37,969 bases of DNA from a virus: the IMG/VR virus record IMGVR_UViG_3300028854_000032, positions 1 through 37,969 of that record; one strand, written 5' to 3'. Shown here piece by piece: positions 33,679 to 37,969 of this stretch; the first letter of the stretch is position 1, and each line of letters starts with the position of its first letter. Position numbers and translations under genes: made by a program. Under the pieces are notes generated by a model. It had not been told where the DNA came from and ran no database searches. It was given only the letters and a program-made list of their open reading frames with translations.

Positions 33679-33928
33679 CAAATATTTCACTCAAGTCTCC
33701 AAAGAAGATGACGATTTATATGTTGGAGTAGTATACGACCCATTAACCTCACAAGAGGTCTATAGAACAGCTAAAAATGCTGATACTACAGCAGTCATTG
33801 TAGATGTTAATAACTTCTTAACCTCAGTAGCAGTCAAGTATTCACCTAAAACTCAACAGGTGATTAGAAATACTGTAAATACTCCAATAGTTACTCAATC
33901 GAGTCCATGTAAAACCTGTGGAGGATAG
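33671..33928 (+). CDS. Hypothetical 85-residue protein with C-terminal CxxCGG
   Basis: Translationally coupled to the clamp loader: its ATG at 33671 lies inside the last codons of that gene. The body is beta-rich and polar; it ends SSPCKTCGG, one CxxC pair that may bind metal or act as a redox pair, perhaps with a partner. It is too short and too different to be called gp62, although it sits where T4 has that gene. Function unknown. It ends three bases before the stop of the convergent hub-like gene. Confidence 0.6.
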   Translation: MDNKYFTQVSKEDDDLYVGVVYDPLTSQEVYRTAKNADTTAVIVDVNNFLTSVAVKYSPKTQQVIRNTVNTPIVTQSSPCKTCGG

Positions 33929-33931
33929 ATA

Positions 33932-35707
33932 TTATATCGACCCGTTTAAAGAAGGTGGCTGTGGATAAAAACTATGAATCTTTACTGCCGTTATGTCATT
34001 ATAATAAGCAGTACCCTCAAAGATATGCTTTACATCTATAACAAAATATTGTCCTAGAAATTTATTATCATAATCAGAGGTTTTATTAGCCCCCTGCTCT
34101 TTATCAATTCCTATAAATTTCCCCGATGTTCTATATGTTAACCCAGGCACACGAAAATTTATCCCCTGATTAAGGAATATACCCATCTTTAATAACGTTT
34201 GAACCCCATATGATTGACGAACAGGATTTTCATCTAACGCTCCATATAAACAAAATACAGGATTGATGTTATATAACCCTTTAGTTTTATCGAGTTTGGT
34301 TAAGAAGTAGTCCTCGTTATTGCTAGACTGTGATCCATGACCTCGATATAGATTCTGAATATAATTTTGTGCTATAAATCTTCTAGCAGTTTCGATTCTA
34401 TTTTCCAACAATTCCATTTTATATTCGCCTGTTTGAGTATTGACGCTTATTATAGGAGTGGACTTAAATAACGTATTGTTTGTATCTGCTGACATATCTA
34501 ATAAGGTATATTTGTTTATTTCAGCATAACCTTTCAGTTTCAAATCTACGTTAGAATTTGGAGTAGAGGTTTTATTTAACGGTGCTCTAGTAGGCTCTAA
34601 ACCAACTTGTGGAACACTGCCATCTGAAGGAATTGCTACCACATCATCAGCTACAAAAAAATGTTCTATTTGAAGATCGCCTGGGGTGTTGGCGGTGCTA
34701 CCAGCCTTTTGAAAATATGTTGTCATCGGTATCAATGATAGTTTACCAACATACATGCTTTGAGCACCGGATGTTACATCTATATTTATAGCATTGTCAG
34801 TTCTTTCGTTATGTAAAATACAAAAGTCAAATACTTGTGCCTTACCACCCGCACCTGCATTTAAGGTGGACTTCAATTCCCCTGAGTTAAAATCTATTTC
34901 TGATGATGTCGATCCCGAATGGTGGGCATAAACATAATTCAAGGCGTTTAATGCCTTTTCTTCTGATGGAATAGTATAAAACATTTTACTGCTCCCTATA
35001 TCCCATTTTATATTAGGATCATTTCCACTTGCCGCTGCGGGTAATGGTGGTAATGCGTCTCCAAACCCTGTCAACCTAAAAATATCCCTAATTATATCAC
35101 CCGTTTCTTTTATACCGTATTCGGGAGGAGGATTGCCATCTTCGTATACAGAGTAACTAGAATATAACAAACTTTTAGTTTTTAAACAATGATATTTATA
35201 ATCTACTAATGAAAGTTTTTTACATTTAGTGTTTTGATTCGATTGATTTCCTTCTAATCCAACTGGACTCTCTATATCTACTATATCAGTGATAGCAAAG
35301 GTATATTCCAGTTTCCAATCGTTTATATTACCCCCTAATTTATACTCTGCTTGCGTAGGTATAATTCTCACGTATAATAAATCATTACCATTGTTATTAA
35401 ATAACTTAATATTTTGGTTTTGTGGAATAGTAGAATTTATTTGTGCAAAGACATCTTCTAACGAGCCTTGAATAGTTATCTCCGCTGAAGTTACCCAATC
35501 GGCCAAGGTTTCTTTAATTGTAAAATTTATTATCCCTACTGGACTTATTCCTAGTTTATACCTTACTTTTGGACTGTCCGAAGAATTAGGATCATATGCG
35601 TCAGTTGCTAGTTCCATAATATATATCTGAACATCGTATTTACCATTTGCATATACATGTTCAATTACTCTATCATATACTACATTTCCATCTGGAATAT
35701 TCGCCAT
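33932..35707 (-). CDS. Baseplate hub-like protein (591 residues)
   Basis: Large beta-rich protein, the last gene of the minus-strand tail operon. The N-terminal part has repeated long strands (residues ~1-150), the middle contains a Gly/Ser-rich region, and the C-terminal ~120 residues (INFRVPGLTYRTSGKFIGID, then DNKFLGQYFVIDVKHIF and a few more strands) resemble the end of gpD/gp27-type hub proteins, where a compact beta domain finishes with a strand leading to a (V/I)KH motif. No lysozyme domain is present. Adjacent gp53-like, tube-cap-like and tape-measure-like genes support a hub role. T4 gp27 is shorter (391), so this may be a hub fused to extra domains. It starts one base after the gp53-like stop. 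Confidence 0.55.
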   Translation of the reverse strand: MANIPDGNVVYDRVIEHVYANGKYDVQIYIMELATDAYDPNSSDSPKVRYKLGISPVGIINFTIKETLADWVTSAEITIQGSLEDVFAQINSTIPQNQNIKLFNNNGNDLLYVRIIPTQAEYKLGGNINDWKLEYTFAITDIVDIESPVGLEGNQSNQNTKCKKLSLVDYKYHCLKTKSLLYSSYSVYEDGNPPPEYGIKETGDIIRDIFRLTGFGDALPPLPAAASGNDPNIKWDIGSSKMFYTIPSEEKALNALNYVYAHHSGSTSSEIDFNSGELKSTLNAGAGGKAQVFDFCILHNERTDNAINIDVTSGAQSMYVGKLSLIPMTTYFQKAGSTANTPGDLQIEHFFVADDVVAIPSDGSVPQVGLEPTRAPLNKTSTPNSNVDLKLKGYAEINKYTLLDMSADTNNTLFKSTPIISVNTQTGEYKMELLENRIETARRFIAQNYIQNLYRGHGSQSSNNEDYFLTKLDKTKGLYNINPVFCLYGALDENPVRQSYGVQTLLKMGIFLNQGINFRVPGLTYRTSGKFIGIDKEQGANKTSDYDNKFLGQYFVIDVKHIFEGTAYYNDITAVKIHSFYPQPPSLNGSI

Positions 35708-35708
35708 A

Positions 35709-36053
35709 TTATGCTATTAATTGAGTTAAAATTTCTTGAACTACTTGAGATTTTGGTATTCTTATAATATCACCCGAATTTAAAGGAGCTAATGGGTTCT
35801 GCACTTTATTAACTAAACATATCATCCACCATAAATCAATTGTTCCATATTTCTTATACGAGATAAAAGACCATGCATCATTTGGAGCTATAGCATAGGG
35901 GTCAAAAAATGAATCTAATAAATTATCTGGAAATATGACACTTTGCAACAAGTTATAATAGTAAAAATTCGACTGATCAGTATAAACGTTAAAAATATTT
36001 TCATACTTCGTAGATGTTAACTTTGGTAAATCATATATTAAATTCTGGATCAT
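35709..36053 (-). CDS. 53: Baseplate wedge protein, T4 gp53-like
   Basis: A 114-residue protein. The recognisable core is SFISKKYGTIDLWW-like: here SYKKYGTIDLWWMICLVN (residues ~65-82), followed by the NPLAPLNSGDIIRIPKS segment (86-102), which resembles a short LysM-like end. T4 gp53 (196 residues) joins wedges around the hub; this is a shorter relative that keeps the aromatic IDLWW signature and the C-terminal PxxxxxGDxIxIP pattern. It lies between the tube-cap-like and hub-like genes with gaps of two and one bases. Confidence 0.75.
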   Translation of the reverse strand: MIQNLIYDLPKLTSTKYENIFNVYTDQSNFYYYNLLQSVIFPDNLLDSFFDPYAIAPNDAWSFISYKKYGTIDLWWMICLVNKVQNPLAPLNSGDIIRIPKSQVVQEILTQLIA

Positions 36054-36055
36054 GA

Positions 36056-37036
36056 TTAAGGAGATTTTGTTGCTAATGTGCTTGTTACAATTTGTTGGCT
36101 ATCTAGCCCTCCATAGATTAAATTTAAAAGATTTCTACTTGGCATAAGCATTTCTGTTAATGTCATATTTATTAAATACGCATCAGGAATATTATAAAAA
36201 TAAGAATTATTTCCATTTAGGTTCATGCGTCTAATATTTCCTACGTTTGATATTTTTAAATTTGAAACATATGATGCCTTAGAATGATATTGGTTTTCAA
36301 TATGCACACTATAAAAAACTGGAGGATATGCTGTGACAAAGCTTACTTTAGCGTATAAATTCTGATAAGTTAATTGATTACACAACTGCCAATTTTTAGC
36401 TATTTCGTCTCCGCTTATATCAATAGTATTAAACAAATAAAAACTTATTGTTATCGATTCTTTCGATATTTCTGACCATATATAGGGTTTATCAATAAAG
36501 CCTGATTTCGGATATATTACGCCAGCAGCAAATTCTGCAACACCAATACTTCCTTCAGCCATATTCATTATAGGATTAACTATATCACCTCCACCTAAAA
36601 ATTCACCAACTCCCCTAATAGCCGATCCAAGTTTTTCTATTCCATCAAAAGATGTCCATGAACTTTGAACGTTGAAATAATTTTCACTAAAATAAGGGAA
36701 TATGTATACAAAACCTGTAGCAGGGTTATATGCTGGATCGTATAATCCATTATAAGCTACATCATCTGTTTGGTTTGATCCCGAATAATGTGCAGCGGCT
36801 TGTCCATGCGCTTGAGTAATTACACTATTAGCATTAGTGGTAAAATAACTTGTAGCCTGAGTAAGGGAACTAGTAGTTTGTTGATATTCCCTCAACAGTA
36901 TTCGTGGTATCAGTGTATTAAGTTCGCCGGTCATTGGAGATAACGTCCAATTATAATTACCAACGACATCTATAACAGTTCCGTTAGTGCGAACCATAGA
37001 TTGGGCAACTGCATTTGATGGCGTTAAATCTATCAT
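36056..37036 (-). CDS. Baseplate/tail-tube-cap-like protein (326 residues)
   Basis: The N-terminal third is polar and beta-rich, followed by a Gly-rich helical region (residues ~125-180: GSAIRGVGEFLGGGD). The C-terminal half is more ordered, with KESITISFYLFN, a Trp-containing helix, ASYVSNLKISNVGNIRRM, and the closing IPDAYLINMTLTEML. That last pattern, Ile-Pro-(Asp/Glu)-Ala-Tyr-x-(Val/Ile)-x-(Met/Ile)-Thr, recalls the end of T4-family tube-cap and tail-tube-related proteins (gp48/gp54), but the identity is tentative. The operon position, between a tape-measure-like gene and gp53, agrees with a tube cap. Confidence 0.5.
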   Translation of the reverse strand: MIDLTPSNAVAQSMVRTNGTVIDVVGNYNWTLSPMTGELNTLIPRILLREYQQTTSSLTQATSYFTTNANSVITQAHGQAAAHYSGSNQTDDVAYNGLYDPAYNPATGFVYIFPYFSENYFNVQSSWTSFDGIEKLGSAIRGVGEFLGGGDIVNPIMNMAEGSIGVAEFAAGVIYPKSGFIDKPYIWSEISKESITISFYLFNTIDISGDEIAKNWQLCNQLTYQNLYAKVSFVTAYPPVFYSVHIENQYHSKASYVSNLKISNVGNIRRMNLNGNNSYFYNIPDAYLINMTLTEMLMPSRNLLNLIYGGLDSQQIVTSTLATKSP

Positions 37037-37041
37037 AATAA

Positions 37042-37969
37042 TTACATGTTATAAATTGACGTTAAAAATTCATTTCTTACTGCTCCAATAGTATTTATTG
37101 TTTTTTCCAGTGCTTGAGCCTTTTGTTTTGGTTGCTGCATGGTCGGATAAACGTTTACTCCTTGCTGATTATTCCCCATTGTAGTAGCAAGTTTGAAAAT
37201 TGCCTCGGCTAATTTTCTCAACATCTCATTTGTAGACTCTGTATTCGATGCAATATCACCCAAAAGTTTCGATCCGTCTAAATCAATCTTTGAAGTAGCA
37301 CCGTTTAACATCTTATCAATTGGCCCACCTGATTTAGCACCAATTAAGGTATCTTCACTAGATATTTTAACGGGTTTTGAATTTGGACGAGATATAAAAT
37401 CATTTAAACTATCAGATGTGTCACCAGCAGAAGCATTTTCTTCTTTAAGTTTCTTTAACTTTAATTTACGTAAATCGTATTCCTGTTGTTCGTGTTCTTT
37501 TTTATCATTAACACCAAAGAAATTTAAAACAGATTTCTTCGCACTTTCGAAACTTCCTGTAACTACCTTTTTAACTTTATCTACAGTTAAATCTCGAATA
37601 GACTTAATCAATCCATCCCATAAATCTTTAGCTCCATTTAAAACATTTCCACCAAAGTCAACTGCTTCCACTGCTTTATCCTCCAATAAAGAACCTAATA
37701 TCTCAAAATCTTTACTAACCCCCATAAGCTGGTATAATCCTTTAGAATAATCCCCCTTTGCAAACATTTTAAAAGCTTCAATAAGTGGCCCAATGACAGG
37801 AGCATTCTTAAATACGTTATACACCTTTTCTGAAACCCATGCTAGAAGGCGACTAATATAATTAAACGTTCCTTTAACGGCATTTCCTGTGAAGGATGAT
37901 GCAGCCCCTACCTCGTCATCGCCTAACATAGAACCAATTATTTCAAAAACTGGATTAATATAAACTAAC
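37042..37969 (-). CDS. Tail tape-measure-like or hub protein, 5' end missing
   Basis: The frame is open to the right edge of the window. An ATG at 37927-37929 exists, but the 13 codons before it (LVYINPVFEIIGS) are open and continue the pattern of the protein, so I treat the gene as truncated. Visible features: a hydrophobic/amphipathic N-terminal half with NAPVIGPLIEAFKMF; a Lys/Glu coiled-coil-like stretch (EQQEYDLRKLKLKKLKEEN); and a low-complexity linker before a helical end (QALEKTINTIGAVRNEFL). A tape measure is suggested by helix content and by the tube-cap and hub genes downstream; T4 has the order 29-48-54. Confidence 0.5.
   Translation of the reverse strand, partial: LVYINPVFEIIGSMLGDDEVGAASSFTGNAVKGTFNYISRLLAWVSEKVYNVFKNAPVIGPLIEAFKMFAKGDYSKGLYQLMGVSKDFEILGSLLEDKAVEAVDFGGNVLNGAKDLWDGLIKSIRDLTVDKVKKVVTGSFESAKKSVLNFFGVNDKKEHEQQEYDLRKLKLKKLKEENASAGDTSDSLNDFISRPNSKPVKISSEDTLIGAKSGGPIDKMLNGATSKIDLDGSKLLGDIASNTESTNEMLRKLAEAIFKLATTMGNNQQGVNVYPTMQQPKQKAQALEKTINTIGAVRNEFLTSIYNM

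Noticed and set aside
33671-33928. Identification of the 85-residue protein as clamp-loader subunit gp62
   Set aside because: Position matches but length is less than half of T4 gp62 and no sequence similarity is visible.
37193-37750. 185-codon plus-strand open frame
   Set aside because: Antisense shadow of the tape-measure-like gene; composition (Ser/Phe/Leu-rich) is what the complement of a Lys/Glu-rich gene yields, and no promoter or start signal precedes it.
1-37969. tRNA genes, CRISPR arrays, insertion sequences, attachment sites
   Set aside because: I saw no cloverleaf-like stretch, regular direct repeats with spacers, transposase gene or terminal inverted repeats.

Overview
The window is a piece of a large AT-rich tailed-phage genome of the T4-like contractile-tail (myovirus) type. 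Recognisable T4-family parts are a gp14-like neck protein, a gp16-like small terminase, baseplate wedge proteins of the gp25, gp6 and gp53 families, a wedge protein with a gpI/gp7-like C-terminus, a gp44-like clamp-loader ATPase and an RNase H/FEN-type 5' nuclease. The host is not stated by the sequence. Start codons mostly lack Shine-Dalgarno sequences, which would fit a Bacteroidota-like host, but this is only an inference.

Layout: positions 1-2715 hold small genes on both strands plus the 5' nuclease (minus). From 2712 to 25829 everything runs on the minus strand: neck protein, a Glu-rich possible scaffold protein, three short tandem fibre genes, then a 16 kb block of very large Ser/Thr/Asn/Tyr-rich virion proteins with PKD-like, NHL/Vgb-like propeller, LamG-like and Ig-like domains, and finally the wedge operon gp25 - gp6 - gpI-like. 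Positions 25879-30368 are on the plus strand: an unknown gene and a class II (B12-dependent) ribonucleotide reductase interrupted by a 438-residue intein. A minus-strand RCC1-propeller fibre and the small terminase follow (30365-32470), then a tiny plus gene, the clamp loader and an 85-residue protein (32529-33928). Last is a minus-strand operon of hub-like, gp53-like, tube-cap-like and possible tape-measure genes that runs off the right end.

The genes fall into two groups. Plus-strand and scattered genes serve nucleotide and DNA metabolism, and some have sigma70-like promoter candidates. Minus-strand virion genes form about a dozen units. Nearly every unit visible in the window begins with an ATAAATA-type (T4 late promoter-like) element, usually only 5-10 bases before the start codon. 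Genes following another gene by 1-5 bases lack the element. This argues that it is a promoter and suggests leaderless or nearly leaderless late mRNAs.

The most notable observations are: (1) an intein inserted exactly before the catalytic cysteine of NrdJ, ending in Pro-Gln instead of His-Asn, carrying an HNH+NUMOD3 nuclease and using Ile codons unlike its host gene; (2) the late-promoter/start-codon arrangement; (3) a family of four fibre proteins sharing an N-terminal module, one carrying an RCC1-like propeller; (4) a wedge protein that fuses PKD and propeller domains to a tail-protein-I-like end.
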